Positions 15,675 through 24,751 of a stretch of 64,000 bases of DNA are shown in pieces. Location of the stretch: NCBI RefSeq assembly GCF_963677155.1, contig NZ_OY781884.1:3964501-4028500 (forward strand), given 5' to 3'. Below the pieces are notes generated by a model that searched no databases, was not told the origin of the DNA, and saw only the letters and a list, made by a program, of their open reading frames with translations. The position numbers were made by a program, and so were the translations under genes. The DNA comes from an uncultured Draconibacterium sp. (GTDB lineage Bacteria > Bacteroidota > Bacteroidia > Bacteroidales > Prolixibacteraceae). Each line of letters starts with the position of its first letter. Within the stretch, counting starts at the first letter, position 1.

Positions 15675-16760
15675 ATGAACTTTTGGAAGAAAATAAATTT
15701 TAGAACGATCCTTATTCATTCGCTGTTTTGGGTGGCGGTGTGGTTCTTTTTTTTCTATTTTTTTAGTTATAATTCTGATAAGGTAGATTATGCACTTTGG
15801 TTTTCGAGCGGATTGTTACCCTTAACTATTGCGGTTACTTATTTTGTGAACTACCGCCTTATTCCCCGTTATTTGCTGGCCAAACGTTACTGGAAGTTCG
15901 CACTTTACAGTTTTTATACTTTCGTTTATATTTCCTATGTCATCTCTTTGCTCATTTACACCTGCCTGATTTTAGTGCTCAAGTTCAACCTGAACGAGAT
16001 GCCGCCAATGAGCAAGAATTTCTTCTTTGTTTTGCTGCTGGTTATTATCGTTGTTGGGGTAATTAGTTTTGTCAGTATCTTGAACCAGAGTTTTAAAACG
16101 GCTACAGCTAACAAAGAGTTGCAGAACAAAATACTGGAAACGCAGCTACAGCTAAAGGAGCAGGAGTTGCATTATTTAAAGCGTCAGATCCATCCTCATT
16201 TTCTGTTTAATACTCTAAATACAATTTATGGATTTGCGCTGAAACAATCGAAACAAACGCCTGATATAATTCTTAAGCTCTCGAATCTGCTCGATTATAT
16301 TTTGTATCAGGTAAATAAACCGTTGGTAAGTTTAAAGGAAGAGGTCCTTCATATTCAGGAATACATTGAGCTGGAGAAAGTGCGTTTTCAGGATACGCTG
16401 AAAGTGGATTTTAGTGCATCTGAAATTAATGATGAAATTCAGGTTGCGCCCATGTTGTTAATCCCTTTTGTTGAAAATGCCTTTAAACATGGGAACTTAG
16501 TAGATGGTTTTTTACGCATTAAAATTGAAGTGCAGGTTGATAATGACTGCCTTGAATTTGAAATTCAGAATTCGTTTATCGATGAGGATAACGCGCATAA
16601 AAATGGCGGACTGGGATTGTTGAACATTCGAAAGCGGCTGGATTTGAATTACACCAATAGTTACGAGCTTTCAAACGAAATAAAGGAGAATTGGTACTTT
16701 GCAAAACTTATGATTTGCGATCTGGCAAAAACAAAACAATCAGACCAGGAAAATGAGTAA
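15675..16760 (+). CDS. LytS-type sensor histidine kinase
   Basis: This 361-residue kinase has four N-terminal membrane helices (about 12-32, 40-60, 75-100 and 112-135) and no extracellular domain. A short coiled linker leads to the His_kinase domain, RQIHPHFLFNTLN, with the phosphoacceptor H175 as in LytS proteins. The ATPase domain has the N-box VPFVENAFKHG and G-box GGLGLLNIRKRL. It overlaps the next gene, its response regulator, by 8 bases, so the two are co-translated. The signal sensed is unknown. Confidence 0.93.
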   Translation: MNFWKKINFRTILIHSLFWVAVWFFFFYFFSYNSDKVDYALWFSSGLLPLTIAVTYFVNYRLIPRYLLAKRYWKFALYSFYTFVYISYVISLLIYTCLILVLKFNLNEMPPMSKNFFFVLLLVIIVVGVISFVSILNQSFKTATANKELQNKILETQLQLKEQELHYLKRQIHPHFLFNTLNTIYGFALKQSKQTPDIILKLSNLLDYILYQVNKPLVSLKEEVLHIQEYIELEKVRFQDTLKVDFSASEINDEIQVAPMLLIPFVENAFKHGNLVDGFLRIKIEVQVDNDCLEFEIQNSFIDEDNAHKNGGLGLLNIRKRLDLNYTNSYELSNEIKENWYFAKLMICDLAKTKQSDQENE

Positions 16761-17466
16761 AAAGATACGTTGCATAATAGTTGATGACGAGCCAATGGCA
16801 CGCGAAATTTTGGAGAGTCATCTTCAGAAGATCGAAACAATTGAAGTAGTGGCCTTGTGTAAAAATGCCATCGAGGCATTTAATGTAATTAGCAGTCAGC
16901 CTATCGATTTGGTTTTTCTCGATATTAATATGCCGGAGATTTCGGGTTTATCATTCGCCAAATCCATTAATAATTCGGTAAAGGTGATTTTCACCACTGC
17001 CTATCGCGAGTATGCTGTTGATGGTTTTGATTTGCAGGCAGTTGATTATTTGCTGAAACCTATTTCGTTTGGTCGCCTGATGCAAAGTATTAATAAGTAC
17101 CTGAGCGAAAATCAACAAGTGGATTTTGACGAGCCGGCACGCATTGAGCCCGAAAAAAGCGAGTCGATATTTGTGCGCTCCGACCGGAAAATGATTAAAA
17201 TTAATTTCCCGGAGATTCTGTACATTGAAAGTCTTGCCGATTATATTAAAATACACCTGGTTGATAAAACAGTTGTAACCCGCGAAACTATTTCCAGTAT
17301 CGAAGCCAAATTGTCTCAGCAGGATTTTCTACGTGTGCACCGCTCATTTATAGTAGCTGTAAATGCTATCAACTCATTCACTTCCGAAATAATCGAAATT
17401 GGTAAAAAGCAAATACCGGTAAGCCGGAGTTATAAAGATGTGGTGCTGCAAAAACTTCAATCCTGA
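16753..17466 (+). CDS. LytTR-family response regulator
   Basis: The 237-residue partner of the preceding kinase has a receiver domain with acidic pocket VDDEP and phosphoacceptor D57 in VFLDINMPE, then TTAY and LLKPI (Lys switch). The C-terminal LytTR DNA-binding domain (about 135-237) contains ILYIESLADYIKIH and FLRVHRSFIVAVNAI. It should act as a DNA-binding regulator; the target genes are unknown. It is followed by a convergent gene. Confidence 0.94.
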   Translation: MSKKIRCIIVDDEPMAREILESHLQKIETIEVVALCKNAIEAFNVISSQPIDLVFLDINMPEISGLSFAKSINNSVKVIFTTAYREYAVDGFDLQAVDYLLKPISFGRLMQSINKYLSENQQVDFDEPARIEPEKSESIFVRSDRKMIKINFPEILYIESLADYIKIHLVDKTVVTRETISSIEAKLSQQDFLRVHRSFIVAVNAINSFTSEIIEIGKKQIPVSRSYKDVVLQKLQS

Positions 17467-17520
17467 TCTAGAGAGCGGGGAGTTGTTAAATAAAGCCAGG
17501 CAGCAATTGTTAATACATAT

Positions 17521-18273
17521 CTACCAAACTCCACTCAAACCATCCTCCAGCGCTTTTTTATAGTTCTCGCGGTTAAATTCGTACAGAAACGGTGCTTTAT
17601 GAGCTCCGCCGGTTTTTCGCTCATTTAGTTTGTTCAGAATTTTGTACGACAATATCTTACGCTGAAAATTTCTACGGTCGAGTTCGCGTCCCAAAATCGT
17701 TTCGTACAGCTTTTGCAATTGCGGCATGGTAAACTTTTGGGGTAACAATTTTAATCCAATGGGTTGCCGGTTCAGTTGAATACGCAAAGTGGTAAGCGCT
17801 TTATCAATAATCTCTTTGTGGTCGAGAACCATTTCTACATCATCAAACGGGTTGATCCATTCGCAAGCTTCCGAAAGTGCATCGGGTTGCGGATTTACTT
17901 TCGAGAACTCCACCAACGCATAAAATCCAACTGAAATAAAACGCTGATTAAAAAATGCCACCACTTCCGGCGGTTCATTTTTTAAAAATTCAGGATCGTC
18001 TTTTTTCTGTTTATCCCTTAATGGGGCGCTAAAAACCTTAAACTGTTTCAGAAAAATATTGTCCAGCCCGGTTCGTTCTTTTAAGGTTCGTTCGGCGGCC
18101 TGCTCCAGTGTTTCTTCGTGCTTCAAAAAACCTCCGGGCAAACCATAGGTTTTCGTATGCTTTAACTTTAGCATTAAAACCTTTAATTCATTATCGTGAA
18201 AACCAAATATTACACAATCTAAAGAAATATGATCGAGTATCTCCGAAACGTTAAGATGGAAATTATCTGCCAA
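17521..18273 (-). CDS. Nudix-fold transcriptional regulator (AraR/NrtR type)
   Basis: This 250-residue protein has an N-terminal Nudix domain (about 10-150) and a C-terminal winged helix (about 165-250, ending GGAHKAPFLYEF). The Nudix box keeps its first G and E (GFLKHEE) but reads RTLKER where active enzymes have REUxEE. Two metal-binding glutamates are therefore replaced, and hydrolysis is unlikely. This fits ligand-sensing regulators such as AraR of Bacteroides, which control arabinose or other sugar genes. The start appears to be TTG: an in-frame stop lies upstream, no ATG is available before the Nudix domain, and its paralog at 55738-56490 does the same. Confidence 0.85.
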   Translation of the reverse strand: MADNFHLNVSEILDHISLDCVIFGFHDNELKVLMLKLKHTKTYGLPGGFLKHEETLEQAAERTLKERTGLDNIFLKQFKVFSAPLRDKQKKDDPEFLKNEPPEVVAFFNQRFISVGFYALVEFSKVNPQPDALSEACEWINPFDDVEMVLDHKEIIDKALTTLRIQLNRQPIGLKLLPQKFTMPQLQKLYETILGRELDRRNFQRKILSYKILNKLNERKTGGAHKAPFLYEFNRENYKKALEDGLSGVW

Positions 18274-18451
18274 TGTTTGAATATTTTAAAAAACACAAAA
18301 TAACCGATTTTTTTTGAATCTCAATTTTCTGCGTGAACTTAGTTCTGTTCGTAAGAATAACTATTAATATTTGCGGATTTTTAAAGGGATACAGATGAAG
18401 TAAACAAGGATTGTGCTATAGTACTGTAGCAGATTTTATTTAAGTGTAGAA

Positions 18452-19171
18452 TTAAAACGTCCCAAAAATAGCGTACTTCTCGCTGTTGCAATACACCTGG
18501 CTGTAGATAAAAAAGCCCTCGCGGCTGGTTTCCATTTTGCGGTTGATATGAAGAATCGGGTGGCCTTCTTTTACATTCAGGTACTCCTGAATTTTATCGT
18601 CGGCCAAAATGGCCATCAGGCGTTGTTCACCACCAGTAACTTCAATGTCGTATAGCGTACGCAAGATGTTGAATAGCGATTTGTTCTCCAGGTTTCGACT
18701 GATAAAACGACGTAGATTAATGTTGGGCATCATGGTTATATCATAAAAAACAGGTTGTTTATTCATTATCCGCAATCGTTCGAAATAAATACAGCCAAAT
18801 TCTTCTTCGTTATTCAGAAGTGGATAGGCAAGATTTGTGGTATCCCACTGCCGGATCTCCGGTTTTACAATAATTTTTGTAATCAGGTTTTCTTGTCCAA
18901 CAGCACTGGTGGTGCCTGATAACGACAAAATTCCAACCCCTTGTGGAACGCCCATTACAATACTTCCTTTGCCTTGTTTCTTTTTAATGTATCCTTCGTG
19001 AACCAGGCGATCAAGTGCTTTCCGAATGGTTGGTCGAGTGGTCTGATGTACCGCACATAATTCATTCTCCGATGGTAGAATATCGCCTTTTAGGTAAATT
19101 CCATCTGATATGTGTTTGCGAATAATTTCGTAAACAATTTTGTATTGTGGTAACTTTTTGTTCAGACGCAT
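18452..19171 (-). CDS. GntR-family regulator with UTRA ligand domain
   Basis: This 239-residue protein has an N-terminal GntR winged helix (about 1-75, LPSENELCAVHQTTRPTIRKALDRL) and a C-terminal UTRA effector domain (about 95-235), which usually binds a sugar phosphate or related metabolite. It is transcribed away from the 2-oxoacid dehydrogenase operon, and two long palindromes lie in the shared promoter region. It is most simply the operon's repressor, released by a pathway intermediate (inference). HutC/TreR-type length is normal and nothing is missing. Confidence 0.92.
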   Translation of the reverse strand: MRLNKKLPQYKIVYEIIRKHISDGIYLKGDILPSENELCAVHQTTRPTIRKALDRLVHEGYIKKKQGKGSIVMGVPQGVGILSLSGTTSAVGQENLITKIIVKPEIRQWDTTNLAYPLLNNEEEFGCIYFERLRIMNKQPVFYDITMMPNINLRRFISRNLENKSLFNILRTLYDIEVTGGEQRLMAILADDKIQEYLNVKEGHPILHINRKMETSREGFFIYSQVYCNSEKYAIFGTF

Positions 19172-19244
19172 TTTCTGATTTTTAGGCGAGTGACAAATAT
19201 AGGTGATTTTGTAGTTATATGTAAATGTTGAATTAAATAAATGT

Positions 19245-19265
19245 ATTTACAAGTTACTTGTAAAT
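19245..19265. promoter_or_regulatory. probable GntR operator 1
   Basis: A perfect 10+1+10 palindrome with arms ATTTACAAGT and ACTTGTAAAT lies 74 bases upstream of the GntR start. Length and symmetry fit a dimeric winged-helix repressor. Confidence 0.7.
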
Positions 19266-19312
19266 GAGCGTAAGTATTTATAGTCTAGTCTTTTGTGTTA
19301 AAATTAAGATTT

Positions 19313-19330
19313 AACTTGTAAATACAAGTT
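19313..19330. promoter_or_regulatory. probable GntR operator 2
   Basis: A perfect 8+2+8 palindrome with arms AACTTGTA and TACAAGTT shares the ACTTGTA half-site with operator 1. It ends 34 bases before the E2 start codon, where binding would block transcription or the start site. The operator centres are about 66 bases apart. Confidence 0.7.
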
Positions 19331-19364
19331 ATGTCGTTTAAGTTTGTTAAAAATTAATGAAACT

Positions 19365-20678
19365 ATGGCTACATCAATAATAATGCCTCGCCAGGGGCAA
19401 TCCGTTGAATCCTGTATCTTTACCGAGTGGATGAAAGAGGTAGGAGAGGAAGTTAAAAAGGGCGATGCGCTCTTTGCTTATGAAACAGATAAGGCATCTT
19501 TTGAACAGGAAGCTGAAGAAGATGGCGTTTTGCTTGCTGTATTTTGCGAAGAAGGAGATGAGGTTCCTGTTTTGCAAACCATTGGCGTAATTGGACAGCC
19601 GGGCGAAAACATTGATGAGTTTTCTGGCGGAACAGCACCGGAAGATGCTGCTGAAGTAAAAGAGGAAGTTGAAGAAGTTTCTGAGGAAAAGGAAGAAGAG
19701 GTTCAGGTAATATTAAAAGAAAAAGCTGAGGGCGAGAAAGTGAAGATTTCTCCACGGGCCAAAAAGCTTGCGGAAAAGAAGGCTGTGCCTTACGAATCGA
19801 TTGAAGGTTCAGGTCCTGAAGGACGCATTATTGAGCGTGATGTGGAAGCGTTTGTAGCATCGCAGCCGAAATTGTCGCCGCTGGCTAGGGAAGTGGCCAA
19901 AACTGAAGGATTGGAAGCAGCCGGCGAAGGAAGTGGACTGGCCGGAACGGTTAAAGCTTCAGACCTGGGAGCAAATCCTGTATATGCCGATGATTATGAG
20001 ATAAAGAAAATGCCACATATACGCAAGTTGATTGCCAAAGCAATGCATCAGTCCTTGCAGAATTCGGCACAATTAACGCACCATTTAGGTGCCGATGCCA
20101 GAAGATTATTGGCCTTGCGTAAAGAAATTAAGGCCAACGAAGCGGCGCCGAATATTACATTAAACGACATGGTTTGTTTCGCTGTTATTAAAGCACTCAA
20201 ACAATTTCCTGATGTAAATGCACATTTCCTTGGCGACAGCGTAAAATACTTCAATAAAGTTCATTTAGGTTTGGCTGTTGATACCGATCGTGGTTTGATG
20301 GTTCCGGTAATTAAAAATGCCGATGACCTGTCAATAACCGGGTTGTGTAATCAGTTTAAAGATGTGGCTGATGCATGCCGTACCGGAAGTCTCGATCCTG
20401 AATTGCTTTCTTCAGAAGCCGCATCGTTTACCGTTTCAAATCTTGGAAATTACGGTGTCGAGATGTTTACACCGGTTATCAACCTTCCGCAGGTTGCTAT
20501 TCTGGGAGTAAATACCATTGTTCCACGACCTAAAGATCTGGGCAACGGTGTTTATGGTTTTGTTCCATATATGGGCTTGAGTTTGACCTATGATCACCAG
20601 GCGCTGGATGGCGGAATGGCAACACGTTTTGTGAAGCAGGTAGCTATTGAAATTGAAAACTTAACCATTGACTATTAA
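19365..20678 (+). CDS. 2-oxoacid dehydrogenase E2 (dihydrolipoyl acyltransferase)
   Basis: This 437-residue core subunit has one lipoyl domain (1-80) with lipoyl lysine K43 in ETDKASFE. An acidic linker follows, then two E3-binding-type segments (KISPRAKKLAEKK near 135 and KLSPLAREVAKTEG near 180). The catalytic acyltransferase domain (about 210-437) carries H411 in TYDHQALDGG. It transfers the acyl group from E1 to CoA. Two E3-binding-like segments are unusual; most E2 proteins have one. I chose ATG 19365 over an upstream in-frame TTG at 19344. It heads the operon directly downstream of the GntR operators, with E3 starting 7 bases after its stop. Confidence 0.9.
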   Translation: MATSIIMPRQGQSVESCIFTEWMKEVGEEVKKGDALFAYETDKASFEQEAEEDGVLLAVFCEEGDEVPVLQTIGVIGQPGENIDEFSGGTAPEDAAEVKEEVEEVSEEKEEEVQVILKEKAEGEKVKISPRAKKLAEKKAVPYESIEGSGPEGRIIERDVEAFVASQPKLSPLAREVAKTEGLEAAGEGSGLAGTVKASDLGANPVYADDYEIKKMPHIRKLIAKAMHQSLQNSAQLTHHLGADARRLLALRKEIKANEAAPNITLNDMVCFAVIKALKQFPDVNAHFLGDSVKYFNKVHLGLAVDTDRGLMVPVIKNADDLSITGLCNQFKDVADACRTGSLDPELLSSEAASFTVSNLGNYGVEMFTPVINLPQVAILGVNTIVPRPKDLGNGVYGFVPYMGLSLTYDHQALDGGMATRFVKQVAIEIENLTIDY

Positions 20679-20685
20679 TACCGAA

Positions 20686-22047
20686 ATGAAGTACGATTTA
20701 GCAATAATAGGTGCCGGACCGGGTGGCTATGTGGCCGCCGAAAGAGCCGGAGCAAAAGGGCTGAAAGTGGTTCTTTTTGAAAAAAAGGAACTGGGCGGTG
20801 TTTGTTTGAACGAAGGTTGTATTCCTACAAAAACCTTGCTTTATGGTGCCAAAATTTACGACAGCGCAAAATCAGGAAGTAAATACGGTGTTGAAGCGAA
20901 TGATCTGTCGTTTAGCTTCAAAAAAATGATGGCCCGCAAAAATAAAGTGGTGAAAAAACTGGTTGGCGGCGTTGGCATGAAAATGAAACAGTTTAAAGTG
21001 GATGTGGTCAACGAGGCAGCAATGATACAAAAGAGAAGTGCCGAAGGTATTGAGATTGAAGCTGGAGGCAAAGCTTATAGTGCTGCCAACCTGATGATCT
21101 GTACCGGATCGGAAGCTTTTGTTCCGCCGATTCCGGGTGTACAGGGTAATAACGATGTTCTTACGAATCGCGAGATTTTACAATTGAAAGAGCAGCCAAA
21201 ATCCTTGGTAATCATCGGGGGCGGTGTGATAGGAATGGAGTTCGCCAGTATTTTTAACAGTCTGGGAACGAAAGTTACCATTATTGAAATGCTGGATGAG
21301 ATTCTGACCGGAATGGACAAAGGACAAAGTGCCATGTTGCGACAGCTATACGCCAAAAAAGGCATCGAGTTTAATTTGTCGTCTAAAGTTACCAAGGTAG
21401 ACGGAACAAAAGTAACCTTCGAGAAAGATGGTAAAACAACAGATATCGAGGGGGATAAGATATTAATGAGTGTTGGCCGCAAACCGGTAACTAACGGTTT
21501 TGGTCTGGAGAATCTGGGCGTTGAATTATTCAAAGGAGGTATCAAAGTGGACGAAAAAATGCGTACCAATATTCCGAATGTTTACGCAGCAGGCGATGTA
21601 ACCGGTTTTTCTTTGCTTGCACACACTGCCAGCCGCGAAGGCGAAGTGGTAGTAAATAACCTTTCCGGTCGCCCTGATAAAATGCGTTACAATGCTATTC
21701 CCGGAGTGGTTTACACCAATCCTGAAATATCGGGTGTTGGGCTTACCGAAGAGACCGCAAAAGCAAAATGTATCGATTATAAAATTGCCGAACTGCCCAT
21801 GGCTTACGCCGGAAGGTTTGTTGCGGAAAACGAAGGTGGCAGCGGATCGTGCAAGGTTTTGGTTGGTGCAAAATACGGCGAAGTGCTGGGTGTTCACATG
21901 CTAGGAAACCCGTCGAGCGAAATGATCTACGGTGCCTGCATGGCCATTGAAGCTGAAATGACATTGAAAGAAATGGAAGAAGTGGTTTTTCCACATCCAA
22001 CCGTTTCAGAAATTTTTAAAGAAACCGTTTTTAGTTTCGGGCATTGA
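20686..22047 (+). CDS. lpdA: dihydrolipoyl dehydrogenase (E3)
   Basis: This 453-residue flavoprotein reoxidises the lipoyl group with NAD. The FAD site GAGPGGYVAAERA is at 10-22 and the redox disulfide is C40/C45 in GGVCLNEGCIPTK. The NAD site is GGGVIGMEFASIFNSLG near 175, and the C-terminal HPTVSE supplies the catalytic His-Glu pair. All active residues are present. The ATG at 20686 is chosen because an earlier TTG would overlap the E2 coding region. An operon-specific E3 beside E2 and E1 suggests a dedicated complex rather than a shared housekeeping one. Confidence 0.93.
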   Translation: MKYDLAIIGAGPGGYVAAERAGAKGLKVVLFEKKELGGVCLNEGCIPTKTLLYGAKIYDSAKSGSKYGVEANDLSFSFKKMMARKNKVVKKLVGGVGMKMKQFKVDVVNEAAMIQKRSAEGIEIEAGGKAYSAANLMICTGSEAFVPPIPGVQGNNDVLTNREILQLKEQPKSLVIIGGGVIGMEFASIFNSLGTKVTIIEMLDEILTGMDKGQSAMLRQLYAKKGIEFNLSSKVTKVDGTKVTFEKDGKTTDIEGDKILMSVGRKPVTNGFGLENLGVELFKGGIKVDEKMRTNIPNVYAAGDVTGFSLLAHTASREGEVVVNNLSGRPDKMRYNAIPGVVYTNPEISGVGLTEETAKAKCIDYKIAELPMAYAGRFVAENEGGSGSCKVLVGAKYGEVLGVHMLGNPSSEMIYGACMAIEAEMTLKEMEEVVFPHPTVSEIFKETVFSFGH

Positions 22048-22057
22048 TTATAAAAGA

Positions 22058-22148
22058 TGAGATGCTGAAACGAGTTCAGCATGACGTACTTGGTTTTGTC
22101 TTAGTGCGCATGTTCTGAACGTCACCCTGAACTTGTTTCAGGGGCTGA
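22058..22148. repeat. paired-hairpin repeat inside the operon
   Basis: Two hairpins face each other: GCTGAA/TTCAGC (22064-22080), followed by ATGACG, and CCTGAA/TTCAGG (22126-22142), preceded by CGTCAC. They match the Bacteroidota repeat often seen as CTGAAACGAGTTCAG. It lies between E3 and E1 and could tune expression of E1 relative to E2 and E3. Confidence 0.7.
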
Positions 22149-22187
22149 ATAATAGAAAAAGATTAAAAAATAATAAAACAAAATATT

Positions 22188-24656
22188 ATGCCTAAGTCGC
22201 AATTTATTGATCCGGTTGAAGTAAGAAAGCCGGGTTTCATTCAATTCAAAGAGATACCTGTAAATCAATACAACAAAAGTATTGAAGAGGAAAAAGCAAA
22301 CTTCTCGAACGACCAGTTTATGGAAATCTTCCATGATATGGCTTTGATTCGTGAGTTTGAAACCATGTTGAACCTGATTAAAACAATGGGAGAATACGAG
22401 GGAATAGAATACAATCATCCCGGTCCTGCTCACTTGTCAATCGGACAGGAATCGGCAGCTGTTGGTATGGCTTACCATCTGGGAGTTGAGGATTTTATTT
22501 TTGGTTCGCACCGTTCGCATGGCGAGATTCTGGCCAAAGGTATGTCGGCCATTCATAAAATGAGCGACGACGAATTGATGGATGTGATGACCAACTTTTT
22601 CGACGGTGCAATTCTGAACATCGTAAAAAAGGGTCATGAAGGCAACGTAAAATCACTGGCACGTCGTTTCCTTATTTACGGAACACTTGCCGAGATTTTT
22701 GCCCGCGAAACCGGTTTCAATAAAGGTTTAGGTGGATCGATGCATGCTTTCTTTACGCCGTTTGGTGTATATCCGAACAACGCTATTGTTGGTGGTTCGG
22801 GCGATATTGCTGTTGGTGCTGCATTATTCAAAAAAGTAAATAAAAAGGATGGTATTGTAGTGGCCAATATCGGTGATGCTTCAATGGCTTGCGGTCCGGT
22901 TTGGGAAGGTTTGGCCTTTGCATCTATGGATCAGTTTGAGCAATTGTGGGAAGGTGCCTACCAGGGAGGGCTGCCAATCATTTTTAATATCATGAACAAC
23001 CAGTATGGAATGGGTGGACAAACCTGTGGGGAAACTATGGGTTACGATATTGCTGCCCGTATTGGTGCCGGTGTGAACAGCGACAGTATGTACGCTGAGC
23101 GTGTTGACGGTTACAATCCTCTGGCAGTAATTGATGCGTACAAACGCAAAATGGAACTGTTGAAAGAAAAGAAAGGTCCGGTTCTGCTCGACGTTTTAAC
23201 TTACCGTTACAGCGGTCACTCGCCTTCCGATGCTTCTTCTTACAGAAGTAAAGAGGAAGTGGAAGCCTGGGAACAGCAGGATTGTATCGTTTCTTATGCA
23301 AACGATCTGGTTGGAGCGGGTATTGCAAAAGAAACAGAGCTTGAAAATATAAAAGCCGACATCGTGGAGTTGATGAAATATGCGATGAAACTGGCTATCG
23401 ACGAAAAAGTTTCTCCTCATATGAACATGGAAAAACATCCGGAACTGATCGGTGACATGATGTTTTCGAACGAGAGCCTGGATAAGATGGAAGACCGTGA
23501 AGTTGAGGTGAATCATCCGATGGAAGAAAATCCACGGGTTAAGCAGCTGGCTAAAAAAGAACGTTTTGCTTTTGATTCCAACGGAAAACCATTCTCAAAA
23601 ATTAAACAGTACCAGTTACGCGACGGTATTTTCGAAGCTGTTGTTGATCGTTTTTATAAAGATCCGACATTGGTCGCTTACGGTGAAGAAAACCGCGATT
23701 GGGGTGGTGCTTTTGCCGTTTACCGTGGTTTAACGGAAGCGTTACCATACAACCGTTTGTTTAACTCGCCAATTTCGGAAGCATCGATCATTGGAACAGC
23801 AATTGGTTACGCCATGTGTGGCGGACGCGTAATTCCTGAAATTATGTATTGCGACTTCCTTGGCCGTTGTGGTGATGAGGTTTTTAACCAAATGCCAAAG
23901 TGGCAAGCCATGTCGGGTAACGTAATTAAAATGCCGGTGGTAGTTCGCGTTTCAGTAGGATCGAAATATGGGGCTCAACACTCGCAAGACTGGACTTCGT
24001 TGGTTGCACATATTCCCGGTTTGAAAGTGGTATTTCCTGTTACGCCTTACGATGCCAAAGGTTTAATGAACACTGCCTTGCAGGGAACCGATCCTGTGAT
24101 CTTCTTCGAAAGTCAGCGTATTTACGATATTGGCGAACAGTTCCACGAAGGTGGCGTTCCGGAAGGATATTACGAAATTCCATTTGGCGAGCCGGATGTA
24201 AAACGCGAAGGAAAAGACATTACCATTCTTACAATTGGTGCAACATTGTACCGTGCATTGGAAGCAGCCGATAAATTGAAAGAAGAATACGGAATGGAAG
24301 CAGAAGTAATCGATGCCCGTTCCATCGTTCCTTTTAACTACGAAAAAGTGATTGAGTCGGTTAATAAGACCGGAAGAATTATCATTTCGGGCGATGCCAA
24401 TGCAAGAGGTTCGTTCCTGAATGATATGGCAAGAAATATTACTGAGCTGGCATTCGACGAGTTGGATGCACCTCCAGTGGTAGTTGGTTCGCGTAACTGG
24501 ATCACCCCCGCGTACGAACTGGAGCAGTATTTCTTCCCGCAGGTTGACTGGTTCCTGGATGCGATTCACGAAAAAATTGTACCACTGAAAGGACATGTTG
24601 TGAAAAACAATTATACAAACGCCGAGCAGATTCGAAGAAATAAGCTAGGTATATAA
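22188..24656 (+). CDS. 2-oxoacid dehydrogenase E1, fused alpha and beta subunits
   Basis: In this 822-residue fusion the alpha-type half (about 1-430) binds thiamine diphosphate with NIGDASMACGPVWEG...NIMNNQYGMGG, followed by a phosphorylation-loop-like RYSGHSPSDASSYR. The beta-type half (about 465-822) starts QLRDGIFEAVVDRFYKDP and has AYGEENRDWGGAF. It decarboxylates a 2-oxoacid and passes the acyl group to the E2 lipoyl arm. Family resemblance is to pyruvate, branched-chain and acetoin dehydrogenases; substrate choice cannot be read here. Together with the upstream E2 and E3 the complex is complete. Confidence 0.92.
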   Translation: MPKSQFIDPVEVRKPGFIQFKEIPVNQYNKSIEEEKANFSNDQFMEIFHDMALIREFETMLNLIKTMGEYEGIEYNHPGPAHLSIGQESAAVGMAYHLGVEDFIFGSHRSHGEILAKGMSAIHKMSDDELMDVMTNFFDGAILNIVKKGHEGNVKSLARRFLIYGTLAEIFARETGFNKGLGGSMHAFFTPFGVYPNNAIVGGSGDIAVGAALFKKVNKKDGIVVANIGDASMACGPVWEGLAFASMDQFEQLWEGAYQGGLPIIFNIMNNQYGMGGQTCGETMGYDIAARIGAGVNSDSMYAERVDGYNPLAVIDAYKRKMELLKEKKGPVLLDVLTYRYSGHSPSDASSYRSKEEVEAWEQQDCIVSYANDLVGAGIAKETELENIKADIVELMKYAMKLAIDEKVSPHMNMEKHPELIGDMMFSNESLDKMEDREVEVNHPMEENPRVKQLAKKERFAFDSNGKPFSKIKQYQLRDGIFEAVVDRFYKDPTLVAYGEENRDWGGAFAVYRGLTEALPYNRLFNSPISEASIIGTAIGYAMCGGRVIPEIMYCDFLGRCGDEVFNQMPKWQAMSGNVIKMPVVVRVSVGSKYGAQHSQDWTSLVAHIPGLKVVFPVTPYDAKGLMNTALQGTDPVIFFESQRIYDIGEQFHEGGVPEGYYEIPFGEPDVKREGKDITILTIGATLYRALEAADKLKEEYGMEAEVIDARSIVPFNYEKVIESVNKTGRIIISGDANARGSFLNDMARNITELAFDELDAPPVVVGSRNWITPAYELEQYFFPQVDWFLDAIHEKIVPLKGHVVKNNYTNAEQIRRNKLGI

Positions 24657-24751
24657 TTTGGGGTAGTTGAAAAGCATAGTATGAATAGCCATTTGAAAGG
24701 AAAGGATTTTTTATATTCACACTTGCTTTTAATCTATAACTGATAATTGAT

